A stretch of DNA of 64,000 bases from Desulfovibrio sp. JY (GTDB taxonomy: Bacteria; Desulfobacterota; Desulfovibrionia; Desulfovibrionales; Desulfovibrionaceae): contig CP082962.1 of the NCBI GenBank assembly GCA_021730285.1, positions 4,622,983 to 4,686,982 on the forward strand, read 5' to 3'. Under the pieces are notes generated by a model that worked only from the letters and a program-made list of their open reading frames with translations, was not told the origin of the DNA and made no database searches. The translations under genes and the position numbers were made by a program. Positions 35,223 through 42,607 of the stretch are shown here, in pieces (position 1 is the stretch's first letter; the number at the start of each line of letters is the position of its first letter).

Positions 35223-35464
35223 GACGCAACCCTCTGCAGTCGCCGCATCTCCTCCAGGAGGATCGCGTTTTTCTCGCGAAGCCGGATGATCTTTTTGAGG
35301 TTCCGGTCAAATTGCCGCAGGGCGCGCCACAGTTTGGGCGAACTTGTATTGACGACCGGGGCCGGTACGGACATGGAGAAGACGTCATCATTTTCCACGC
35401 TCTTTTTGCAGGACCCGCCCTGGCCGGCGGGTCTTTGCATTTCAACAGGGGGATTACTGAACAT
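35219..35464 (-). CDS. Small coiled-coil hypothetical protein
   Basis: 81 residues. The C-terminal half is a basic coiled coil (LRQFDRNLKKIIRLREKN ... EEMRRLQRVAS). The N-terminal half is disordered. ATG 35464 is inside the alpA 3' end. Confidence 0.55.
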   Translation of the reverse strand: MFSNPPVEMQRPAGQGGSCKKSVENDDVFSMSVPAPVVNTSSPKLWRALRQFDRNLKKIIRLREKNAILLEEMRRLQRVAS

Positions 35465-35654
35465 ACCCCACCCCCTCGGCCTTCCGGGACTCCACCCACG
35501 CCAAGACTTCGGCCTCAATCCAGCCAACAGCGGACTTGGACAACTTGATTCGCTTCGGAAATTGTCCGGCCATCTCAAGGCGACGGTAGGTCGAGGGCGA
35601 AAGGCCGGTGACCTCAGTGACCCAGGGTTTTCTGCGGATTCGCACTTGCTGCAT
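35454..35654 (-). CDS. AlpA-family DNA-binding regulator
   Basis: 66 residues: KPWVTEVTGLSPSTYRRLE, then FPKRIKLSKSAVGWIEAEV, the AlpA/excisionase winged helix. In P4-like elements AlpA activates excision or the integrase gene. It heads the replication operon that runs down to 29389. Start ATG 35654 follows GAGGAGCAAA. Confidence 0.85.
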   Translation of the reverse strand: MQQVRIRRKPWVTEVTGLSPSTYRRLEMAGQFPKRIKLSKSAVGWIEAEVLAWVESRKAEGVGYVQ

Positions 35655-35705
35655 GATTTTGCTCCTCGACGCGCACTCGTGGCACGTCATGGACAAAACA
35701 TGCTC

Positions 35706-35783
35706 TGCCCAAGTACTTGGGCAGCAAGGCCCAAACCTTGGGCAAAACCTTGGGCAAGTGGGGGGGTGACCTTGGGCAAAAGA
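35706..35783. promoter_or_regulatory. TTGGGCA repeat cluster upstream of alpA
   Basis: Four direct TTGGGCA copies at 35717, 35738, 35750 and 35772, plus an inverted TGCCCAA at 35706. They lie 52-125 bases upstream of the AlpA start. Likely operator for AlpA or another regulator, or a second iteron group. Confidence 0.55.
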
Positions 35784-35806
35784 AAGCCCGCGTGACGCGG
35801 GCGCTG
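35781..35806 (-). terminator. Terminator of the 35828 gene
   Basis: GCCCGCGTGACGCGGGC stem followed on the minus strand by TTTCTTTTG, at the 3' side of the 35828-36784 gene. Confidence 0.6.
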
Positions 35807-35827
35807 ATTTGAGGCGGGGAGTCGAGA

Positions 35828-36784
35828 CTATTTCTTCCCCCGGAGTCTCCTTCCTTGTGAGTTTTTAGCCTTCCACGACACACTTGTGCCGGGCCGAGCG
35901 GGAAGAAGTTCACCTAAGGCAGCATCAGATAAACCAGGGAAGTCTTTATCTACTCGGGCGGCAAGTTCGCGAAGTTCTTGCACTCCTTCCTCCCGCAACC
36001 GGGCGATTAAAACTTCTGGAGCACCCCCGCCAGCCGTTGCCGGGAGCGTTGCTTTCTCATTCATTGCAGCCTCGCCCACAAGCGTGTTCTGGGCCACTTC
36101 CTGGACTTTGCCCCCGCACTGTTCAGACTTCCGTCGTAATTCTTTAAGTTCTAATACTTCTTTCTCCCTCTTCCGCATCTCGCGAAGAGTTTTCACCTCT
36201 TGTTCAATTCTATCTAGAGTGAATGATGTATTCTGAGGGTCATTTGGGAATATAGCCGCAGGAACCGGCAGCTTGTGGCTGCTGAGAAAACGGCGAAGGC
36301 TCGCGACTTTTATGCAAGATGATTTAAAATCATTGCAGTCGTGTTGATATGAATAATCCCATCTTGGGGGAGGGGTCCACGGGCACCCTTCAAGGGAAGC
36401 CAACCCCTTGGCGATCCATCGGTCAATCAATGCTCGATGTGCCAGTATCGTTGAAAAAGTACCATCATCGAGAAATGCCTCATGGACAAATTCTTTATGC
36501 GAATAATACCGATCATTGCGTATAATTCGTTCAACTTCTTGACATGTTAAATATTCTTCTAAATCGTATATCCTGTCACCCCTCATCCATGTATCAATCT
36601 GTGTAATCAAAGAGTTTATCTTAAATTTTTCAGACATCTCTTTTATAGAAACAATTTCTGCCATCACATCTTCTTTGTTTCCCTCTAAATTGTCTTCAAA
36701 CGATCTCTTTAGCGCATTGAATCTTGACCCCCACCTATCTTCAAGGAGTATTTTCTTGTGCTCTAAATCAAGGCTATCTTCCAT
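35828..36784 (-). CDS. Hypothetical coiled-coil protein (element cargo)
   Basis: 318 residues. The N-terminal two thirds are AT-rich DNA with no known domain (DRWGSRFNALKRSF, QHDCNDFKSSC). A coiled coil follows at about 190-225 (RIEQEVKTLREMRKREKEV), then a GC-richer tail ending in a basic patch. The base composition change suggests a fused origin. Its own transcription unit, between alpA and hicB, is typical of accessory defence cargo, but no function can be assigned. Confidence 0.6.
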   Translation of the reverse strand: MEDSLDLEHKKILLEDRWGSRFNALKRSFEDNLEGNKEDVMAEIVSIKEMSEKFKINSLITQIDTWMRGDRIYDLEEYLTCQEVERIIRNDRYYSHKEFVHEAFLDDGTFSTILAHRALIDRWIAKGLASLEGCPWTPPPRWDYSYQHDCNDFKSSCIKVASLRRFLSSHKLPVPAAIFPNDPQNTSFTLDRIEQEVKTLREMRKREKEVLELKELRRKSEQCGGKVQEVAQNTLVGEAAMNEKATLPATAGGGAPEVLIARLREEGVQELRELAARVDKDFPGLSDAALGELLPARPGTSVSWKAKNSQGRRLRGKK

Positions 36785-36861
36785 TTCAAGCCCTCCACGA
36801 CTTGTCCTCCATAAAAACCCCGGCCAGGACTAGGCCGAGGAAATGCATAGCCCTGCCCGGG

Positions 36862-37338
36862 TTATCCCCAGACGCGCTCTTTGCCTCGATTCCCGAAGAA
36901 CCCTGGATAGATCGGTGAAGGCTCCACTCGCACCTGGACGCGGTAGCCGAGGCATTCAAGGGCCATTTCCAGGTGATCCCACTTGCTCCGGTGGTAGAGG
37001 TCCAGCAACCGGCGGACGGACTTCGGATCGGTATGCAACCGGGCTGCCATCTTCAATTGGCTGACGCCCTGATCCTTCATGGCCTGATAGATGGCCAGCT
37101 TGACCACGGCCATGGGCGGCAGTTCGATGACTGGTTGCCCTGCCGCGGGCTCGCTCGGGCTGGGAATATCCTCGCCGTCGTCCATAATGGCGCACAGCAT
37201 GGTCATGGCGGCGTCAAGCGCCATATCCAGTGCCTCGGCTTCGTCCTGGCCGAAAGTGACGGTCCCGGGGATGTCGGGCACCTCGGCAAGAATGGTCGCG
37301 TTGTCATCCGGGGTCAGCACGACAGGATAGCGCAGCAT
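36862..37338 (-). CDS. hicB: HicB-type antitoxin
   Basis: 158 residues. N-terminal HicB fold (RYPVVLTPDDNATILAEVPD, TFGQDEAEALDMALDAA), then a C-terminal helix-turn-helix (VSQLKMAARLHTDPKSVRRLL) for operator binding. It lies one base downstream of hicA. It should bind and block HicA and repress the pair. Confidence 0.85.
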   Translation of the reverse strand: MLRYPVVLTPDDNATILAEVPDIPGTVTFGQDEAEALDMALDAAMTMLCAIMDDGEDIPSPSEPAAGQPVIELPPMAVVKLAIYQAMKDQGVSQLKMAARLHTDPKSVRRLLDLYHRSKWDHLEMALECLGYRVQVRVEPSPIYPGFFGNRGKERVWG

Positions 37339-37339
37339 T

Positions 37340-37537
37340 TTAAAGCTCCTTGGGATCAATGCCCAACTGCTTGCACAGCATTTTGATGAAGACCGGGCCG
37401 AGGTCCGCGTCTCCGTGGACAGGGAGTGGGGCTTTCTTGCCGCCATGGCGAAGCAGGCAATGGCCGCCTTTACCCCGGGCCGGCTCGACCACCACGCCGA
37501 GGGCGACTAGTCGTCGCAACAGTTCGCGCCCCTTCAT
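37340..37537 (-). CDS. hicA: HicA-type mRNA interferase toxin
   Basis: 65 residues with the dsRBD-like HicA layout: RELLRRLVALGVV, GGHCLLRHGGKKAPLPVH and FIKMLCKQLGIDP. The catalytic His is present in GGHC, where most relatives have GSH. Adjacent to hicB and the integrase gene, so it probably stabilises the element. Confidence 0.85.
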   Translation of the reverse strand: MKGRELLRRLVALGVVVEPARGKGGHCLLRHGGKKAPLPVHGDADLGPVFIKMLCKQLGIDPKEL

Positions 37538-37582
37538 GGCAAACAGGTAGGGCAGAAATGCCCGATAGTCAATGTCATGGGG

Positions 37583-38803
37583 CTACTCTCCTTCGGCTTT
37601 TCTTCCGGGAAAGGAGACCACCTTGCCCGGCACCCTGGCCTCAATCCCAAGGATGCGGCAAAGCCGGCGCTCCCAGGCCAGTAGCGCGGCCCGCTTCTCC
37701 TGATTGTAGTGATGCCGGTTGTAGATTTTGAGCACGCCTTGGAGTTGGTGGCCGAGGACCTTTTCGGCCGTCACGTCGTCTATGCCAATCTCGGCAAGCT
37801 TGGTACGCACCGTGCGGCGCAGGTCGTGGGGCGTGAACGGGTCCTTGATGCCCAATTCGGGAAGATGGCGCTGCAACCCGCTCGAAAGCGTCATCGGAAC
37901 GATATGGCCCTTCGTGTTCTTGCCAGACGCCGAAGTGAACACGAAGCCCGACCCATCGTCGTACTGGCGGGCCTCCTCCAGGATTTCCAGGGCAAGGGGC
38001 GTCAGGGGGACACGGTGTGCCCTCCCCTCCTTCATGCGCTCGGGCGGTAGGCCCCACCAATCCTCCTCGATTTCATTCCACGGCAGGCCGGTGACTTCCC
38101 CGGACCGCTGCCCGGTCACGAGGATGAACTTCAAGGCCAGCTTCGTTGTCGGGTAGCTGTCCAGCTTGTCCAGGCCGTGCCAGAAAAGGCGTATCTCCTC
38201 ATCGGTCAGGACGCGCTCACGGGGCTTCTCGCTCGGCCGCCTGATCCGCGTTGCCGGGCTGTCTTCGATAATGCCGCGCTCGGCAGCAAAGGCGAACATG
38301 CGGACCAAGACGCCAAGCAAGCGATTGGCAGTGATAGGCGCACGCTCCCGCACATCATCGAGAAGCACCACGATGTCCCGGCGCTTGAGGTCTACCACCT
38401 TGCGATGCCCCCAGGCAGGAATAGCGTCCTTCTCCACAAGACGGCGACGCTCAGCGGCGGTTTTGCATTGCTTCAACTCCCGGTCCCAGAATTCTTCAAG
38501 AAGGTCGGCAAAGGTCGGAGCCGCCTTCCGCGCCCGCTTGGCGTCCAGGGCCTTTGCCCCAGGATCAACCCCACGCTCCACATCCGCCAGGGCCTTGCCG
38601 TGAAGCTCCCGGGCCTCGGCCAGCGACACGACCGGATATTTCCCCAATGTCATCCGCCTGGGGATGCCCTCGAAATTGTACCGAAACACCCATGCCTTCA
38701 CCCCGGAGGGAAACACCCTCACATAGAGCCCTTTCCCGTCACCAACTTCAAAACGCTTCTCCTGGGGTACAAGGCGCTTAATCTGAAGGTCTGTAAGTCC
38801 CAT
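37583..38803 (-). CDS. P4-type integrase (tyrosine recombinase)
   Basis: 406 residues. An N-terminal DUF4102-like arm-binding domain (FEVGDGKGLYVRVFPSGVKA), then the catalytic domain with LVTGQRSGEVTGLPW (Arg), FTPHDLRRTVRTKL (HxLR), VLGHQ and the Tyr in LKIYNRH. It lies 176 bases from attR, the normal place for an integrase whose target is the tRNA 3' end, and is very probably the enzyme that inserted this element. Confidence 0.93.
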   Translation of the reverse strand: MGLTDLQIKRLVPQEKRFEVGDGKGLYVRVFPSGVKAWVFRYNFEGIPRRMTLGKYPVVSLAEARELHGKALADVERGVDPGAKALDAKRARKAAPTFADLLEEFWDRELKQCKTAAERRRLVEKDAIPAWGHRKVVDLKRRDIVVLLDDVRERAPITANRLLGVLVRMFAFAAERGIIEDSPATRIRRPSEKPRERVLTDEEIRLFWHGLDKLDSYPTTKLALKFILVTGQRSGEVTGLPWNEIEEDWWGLPPERMKEGRAHRVPLTPLALEILEEARQYDDGSGFVFTSASGKNTKGHIVPMTLSSGLQRHLPELGIKDPFTPHDLRRTVRTKLAEIGIDDVTAEKVLGHQLQGVLKIYNRHHYNQEKRAALLAWERRLCRILGIEARVPGKVVSFPGRKAEGE

Positions 38804-38979
38804 GGATAATTACCTCTGCTTTCTCTCGCTGGGGTACAAGCTGGGGTACAAAAAGTGGTCGCATAAGGGTGAAAAACCCTGCACACTCTTGAACAGAGTT
38901 TTAGGTGTTTTCCATGGACTGTCAATGGGTTACTATTCATCCTGAAACAGACTGAAAAGCCCTGAAATGGCTACGAATA

Positions 38980-39029
38980 TGCTTTGGGAGCAGGATGCCG
39001 GGTGTTCAAATCACCTCGCCCCGACCATA
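38980..39029. repeat. attR: second copy of the 50-bp att repeat
   Basis: Identical to 23030-23079. It represents the original 3' end of the chromosomal tRNA-Pro gene, displaced by 15,950 bp. Confidence 0.95.
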
Positions 39030-39344
39030 TTTCAACGGCTTGCATGGCATTCCAGGCAGGCCGTTTTCATTTGTCCCACGTCTTTGTCCCCAACCTCCCC
39101 CGATGTTGACGACCGCCCCGCCTGTAGGGCGACCCGTAGATTTGTTCACAACGACGTTTAGTTCTGAAGGTCGCGGTACGCCGGGCCAGGCCAGTCGCCA
39201 GCACTCCGAAAGCCACGGCGTGGCCCACATGGTGAAGCTGCGCTGATCCTTGAGGTCGCCGGGCATACGCCCTTGGATCACACCGCTTGAAGGTCTGAAC
39301 GGTTTCTGCAGCGAGCTCATTTGACTCACGAAAAAACGACTCCC

Positions 39345-39361
39345 CGGGTCACTCCGACCCG
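39345..39361. promoter_or_regulatory. Candidate activator site (UAS) for AOR cluster 1
   Basis: CGGGTCA-CTC-CGACCCG, a 7-bp dyad with one mismatch. The same dyad, perfect, occurs upstream of AOR cluster 2 at 47174-47190. It lies 165 bp upstream of the sigma-54 -24 element, a usual distance for NtrC-type activators. Its left arm is shared with the long hairpin described for this region. Confidence 0.6.
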
Positions 39362-39515
39362 ATTCCACAATCACCAAAGTTCTCTTTCAGGCTTCCCGGG
39401 GAGTTGCGGACCCTTTTTATGTCAGGCGCGACATAATTCAATCGCCAGCAACTTTGGAATGTTATCGTCACACGATCGAAGGGAGGTAAGCTTTGCGGCC
39501 GCGTGAACCGCACCC

Positions 39516-39533
39516 CTGGCCTTCCTCTTGCTC
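39516..39533 (+). promoter_or_regulatory. Sigma-54 promoter of AOR cluster 1
   Basis: CTGGCCTTCCTCTTGCTC: -24 TGGC at 39517-39520 and -12 TTGC at 39528-39531 with the invariant GG-N10-GC spacing. It lies about 95 bases before the ferredoxin start. Almost identical to the promoter of cluster 2. Confidence 0.75.
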
Positions 39534-39625
39534 AATAGGGGCCAAGTTCTGATCCCAAATGTGCATCCGGGCTGGCAGGTCGCTGTCAGCCTGAGGCGAT
39601 GCACCCTTTTCGTAAGGAGGCCCCC

Positions 39626-40291
39626 ATGAGCGAAAATGCGACCACAACCCTGCCTGAAACAGCGGAAACGCGTCTTCCCGACGAGCACCGGGAAGAGGCA
39701 CAGCCACCCGAGAAGAAGTTACTCCTCAGCCGCAGAAAGATGCTCGGTTTTCTGGGCATTCAGGTAGCCGCCAGCGCGCTGGCCATCACCAATGCCGTGG
39801 CCGCGCCCAAGAACTTCAAGCCGGGGTGCACCAACCGAGGCATCACCCCGGCCCAACTGCCCAATGCCCGGGCCTGGCTCGTCACGGACCCGACCACCTG
39901 CGTCGGCTGCCGGAGCTGCGAGATCGTCTGCTCCCTGTCGCACGACGACACCTGTCAGCCGGCCATCGCCCGCATCCACACCCTGTACGATCCCATGCAC
40001 TCCCTGAGCAAACTCTGCTCCATGACCGAGGCGTGCAAGCAGTGCAACATGGCCGACTGCTACCTGGCCTGCCAGTACGACGCCCTGGTTCTGGACCAAA
40101 AGACCGGCGCCCGGGTCATCGATCCGAAGAAATGCCAGGGATGCGGCGAATGTTTCGATGCCTGCCCGTGGAACATGGTGGCCTACAACGAGGCCAAGGG
40201 CATCTACTCCAAGTGCGACCTGTGCGGCGGCGACCCGTTATGCGTGAAGTATTGCCCGGCCGACGCGATCAAGTACGTTGAATTGGGATAA
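39626..40291 (+). CDS. Four-cluster ferredoxin subunit paired with AOR 1, Tat-like N-terminus
   Basis: 221 residues with sixteen cluster cysteines in four groups: CVGCRSCEIVC, CKQCNMADCYLAC, CQGCGECFDACP and CDLCGGDPLCVKYCP, giving four [4Fe-4S] centres. Residues ~34-62 read LSRRKMLGFLGIQVAASALA, a twin-arginine-type signal after a ~30-residue hydrophilic leader. The protein should pass electrons from the AOR. ATG 39626 follows TAAGGAGGCCCCC. Confidence 0.9.
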   Translation: MSENATTTLPETAETRLPDEHREEAQPPEKKLLLSRRKMLGFLGIQVAASALAITNAVAAPKNFKPGCTNRGITPAQLPNARAWLVTDPTTCVGCRSCEIVCSLSHDDTCQPAIARIHTLYDPMHSLSKLCSMTEACKQCNMADCYLACQYDALVLDQKTGARVIDPKKCQGCGECFDACPWNMVAYNEAKGIYSKCDLCGGDPLCVKYCPADAIKYVELG

Positions 40292-40316
40292 CCCCCCTTT
40301 GCAAGGAGCAGCTACG

Positions 40317-42464
40317 ATGTATGGATGGGCTGGAAAGATATTGCGGGTGGACCTGAGCAACGGTTCCATCACCACGGAAGAGACCAAGAAGTACCTGGAC
40401 TACACAGGGGGCCTCGGCTTCGGCTACAAGATCATCTTTGACGAGGCGCCCAAGGCGGGCCCCTTTGACCCGGAAAACCGGCTGGTCTTCGCCGTGGGTC
40501 CCCTGACCGGCACTTTGGCGCCCGGCACCTCACGGCCGGAAGTCATCAGCATTTCGCCGCACTCCTTCACGACGAAGTCCAAGCACTCCTTGGCGTCACG
40601 GAGCAACTTCGGCGGTTACTGGGGCGCGGAGCTGAAGTTTGCGGGCTACGACGCGATCATCGTCCAGGGCAAATCCCCCAAGCCGGTCTACATCAACATC
40701 AACAACGACAAGGTGACCATCGAGGACGCCGCGGCAGTGTGGGGCCTGGACGGCCTGGCCGCCCAGGAAGCCATCAAGAACGAACGGAAGGATCAAGATA
40801 TCCAGATCGCCACCATCGGTCCCGCGGGCGAAAGGATGGTCCGCATCGCGCCCATCATCCACCGCCTCGGCAACGTGGCCAGACAAGGCGGCTTCGGGGC
40901 CGTCATGGGCTCCAAGAACCTCAAGGCCATTGCCGTGCGGGGCACCAATGGCGTCGAGGTGGCGGACAAGAAGGGCCTGATCGACTACGTCAAGAGTGTC
41001 CGCGAGTTCCAGCCGGCCCCCCTGGGCGCCACCCCGCTGTCCAAAGGTCCCCTGAGTTGGACCGGGAAGCATCTGGATCCGAAAGACATCAAGCATCAGG
41101 CCCAGCGCTTCAACCAGACCGAGAGCAATGCGCCCTGGCTGAACAAATACCACCTCAAGACCCAGTCCTGTTACTCCTGTCCCCAGGGCTGCTACACGTA
41201 CATGAAGGTGCCCAAGATGGGCATTGGCGCGGTGAGCTGCACCCAGTGGTTCTACGCCTGGATGGGGAACAAGGACGAGGGCACCTTCCAGGCCAGCCAA
41301 CTGGTCAACAAGCTGGGGCTGGACTCTTTCGAGATGTTCCCCATGATCCAGTTCATCTGGCACCTGCAGGACGAAAAAGTGGATGGCAAAAGCGTGCTCC
41401 GGCACATGTACGACCAGAAGCTGGTCAGCAAGAAGAACCTCGAGGTCCTGGAGGCCGCCCATTACCCTCGCGATGGCGGGAACCTGGGCTCCGCCGGCCT
41501 GGAGGGCATGTTGACGTTGATGGCCTATCGTGAGGATTTCATAGGCGACGCCCTGGGCGAGGGCTTCCGCCGGGCCATGGACATCATCTCGGACGAGTTT
41601 ACGAAGCGCAAGATGCCCGAGGTCGCCAAGGCGGTCATGAAGTTCATAAAAATGGAAGGCATCATGGGCGGCGTTGTCGGCGGCAACGGCGGCTGGGGCA
41701 TGTCCGCCCACTACGATCCCAGGACCTTCGGCTACTACTGGGCCGTGAACTTCGCCATGGAGAACAGCGATCCCATGCGCCACTCCATGACCAACCTGCT
41801 CGAATGGACAGGACTTGCCTTTGACCAGGCCATGCCCGTGGCCATCAAGCACTGGGGGAAGGACGTCGCGGAAAACGGGCTGAACGACATCCGCCGCAGC
41901 CGCGACATCCCCCTGACCTGGAACGGCGAAAAGTCGGCCAAGGCCTGCGCCTCGCTGAGCCAGTTCATTCATTATCGGGGCTGTATCAAGGACAGCATGA
42001 CGGGCTGTGACTGGGTCTATCCCGTCATGGTCAGCGGCCGCGAAGACCGGGGCTATACCGGAGACACCTCGGTGGAGTACAAGCTCCTGGGGCTTGTCAC
42101 CGGCGAAAAGATGACCCAGGACAGGCTCAACGAGCAGGCCGCCAGAACCTGGACGCTGCAACGGCTCCTGACGGTCCTGGAGTGGAACGACGGCAAGCCC
42201 GTGAACATGCGCGAGGAGCACGACCAGATCCCGGACCACTTCTTCGCGCCGACGGATACCCGGCTCCTGCCCACCTTCCCCCCGTCCGACCCGCCGCACC
42301 CGCCCCTGGTTCGCGAGAACTTCGAGGCCACCAAGACAGAGTACTACAAGCTCATGGGCTGGGACGTGGAAACCGGACTGCCGACCCGCAGCCTGCTCAA
42401 GAAGCTGCGCATGGACGACGTGCTCGCCTCCTTCGAGGCCCAGGCGTTCCAGTTGCCCGCCTAG
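40317..42464 (+). CDS. Aldehyde ferredoxin oxidoreductase 1
   Basis: Tungsten (or molybdenum) pterin enzyme oxidising aldehydes to acids, or reducing acids, with ferredoxin. 715 residues. Opens YGWAGKILRVDLSNGS and contains GGYWGAELKFAGYDAI, RQGGFGAVMGSKNLKAIAV, the [4Fe-4S] ligands CxxCxxxC in SCYSCPQGC, and EGIMGGVVGGNGGWGMSAHY. No signal peptide. ATG 40317 follows CAAGGAGCAGCTACG. A close paralog is at 44114-46258. Confidence 0.92.
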   Translation: MYGWAGKILRVDLSNGSITTEETKKYLDYTGGLGFGYKIIFDEAPKAGPFDPENRLVFAVGPLTGTLAPGTSRPEVISISPHSFTTKSKHSLASRSNFGGYWGAELKFAGYDAIIVQGKSPKPVYININNDKVTIEDAAAVWGLDGLAAQEAIKNERKDQDIQIATIGPAGERMVRIAPIIHRLGNVARQGGFGAVMGSKNLKAIAVRGTNGVEVADKKGLIDYVKSVREFQPAPLGATPLSKGPLSWTGKHLDPKDIKHQAQRFNQTESNAPWLNKYHLKTQSCYSCPQGCYTYMKVPKMGIGAVSCTQWFYAWMGNKDEGTFQASQLVNKLGLDSFEMFPMIQFIWHLQDEKVDGKSVLRHMYDQKLVSKKNLEVLEAAHYPRDGGNLGSAGLEGMLTLMAYREDFIGDALGEGFRRAMDIISDEFTKRKMPEVAKAVMKFIKMEGIMGGVVGGNGGWGMSAHYDPRTFGYYWAVNFAMENSDPMRHSMTNLLEWTGLAFDQAMPVAIKHWGKDVAENGLNDIRRSRDIPLTWNGEKSAKACASLSQFIHYRGCIKDSMTGCDWVYPVMVSGREDRGYTGDTSVEYKLLGLVTGEKMTQDRLNEQAARTWTLQRLLTVLEWNDGKPVNMREEHDQIPDHFFAPTDTRLLPTFPPSDPPHPPLVRENFEATKTEYYKLMGWDVETGLPTRSLLKKLRMDDVLASFEAQAFQLPA

Positions 42465-42512
42465 TCGCCCATGATTCTTGAGCAACGCCGCCGGCCCTCG
42501 GGAACAGTGGCC

Positions 42513-42551
42513 CCCGACCGCCTGGAGACGCCAACCCTCCAGGCGGTCGGG
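42513..42551 (+). terminator. Hairpin between AOR 1 and radical SAM gene
   Basis: CCCGACCGCCTGGAG pairs perfectly with CTCCAGGCGGTCGGG, nine-base loop, no T-tract. It may attenuate rather than end transcription into the radical SAM gene. Confidence 0.5.
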
Positions 42552-42607
42552 ACCACGCAAAACACAGGGTGGGTCGCGGCGACGCGGCCCGCCTGCCTGC
42601 TTGCATC

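Larger units (their letters stand above)
39030..39625. other. Gene-free region upstream of first AOR cluster
   Basis: At 39035-39067 a hairpin (ACGGCTTGC/GCAGGCCGT, then TTTT) is the original tRNA terminator. No credible gene follows; a minus-strand reading frame at 39006-39377 crosses attR and is unlikely. The 3' half holds an activator-like palindrome, a long-range stem (ACTCCCCGGG at 39340-39349 with CCCGGGGAGT at about 39398-39407) and a sigma-54 promoter. Confidence 0.6.

Noticed and set aside
39006..39377. 123-codon minus-strand frame across attR
   Set aside because: It crosses the att repeat, lacks a ribosome-binding site and has no recognisable domain.
39340..39407. Molybdenum/tungsten cofactor riboswitch before AOR 1
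   Set aside because: The hairpin lies ~110 bases upstream of the sigma-54 promoter, so it would not be in the AOR leader, and I could not match the known consensus.
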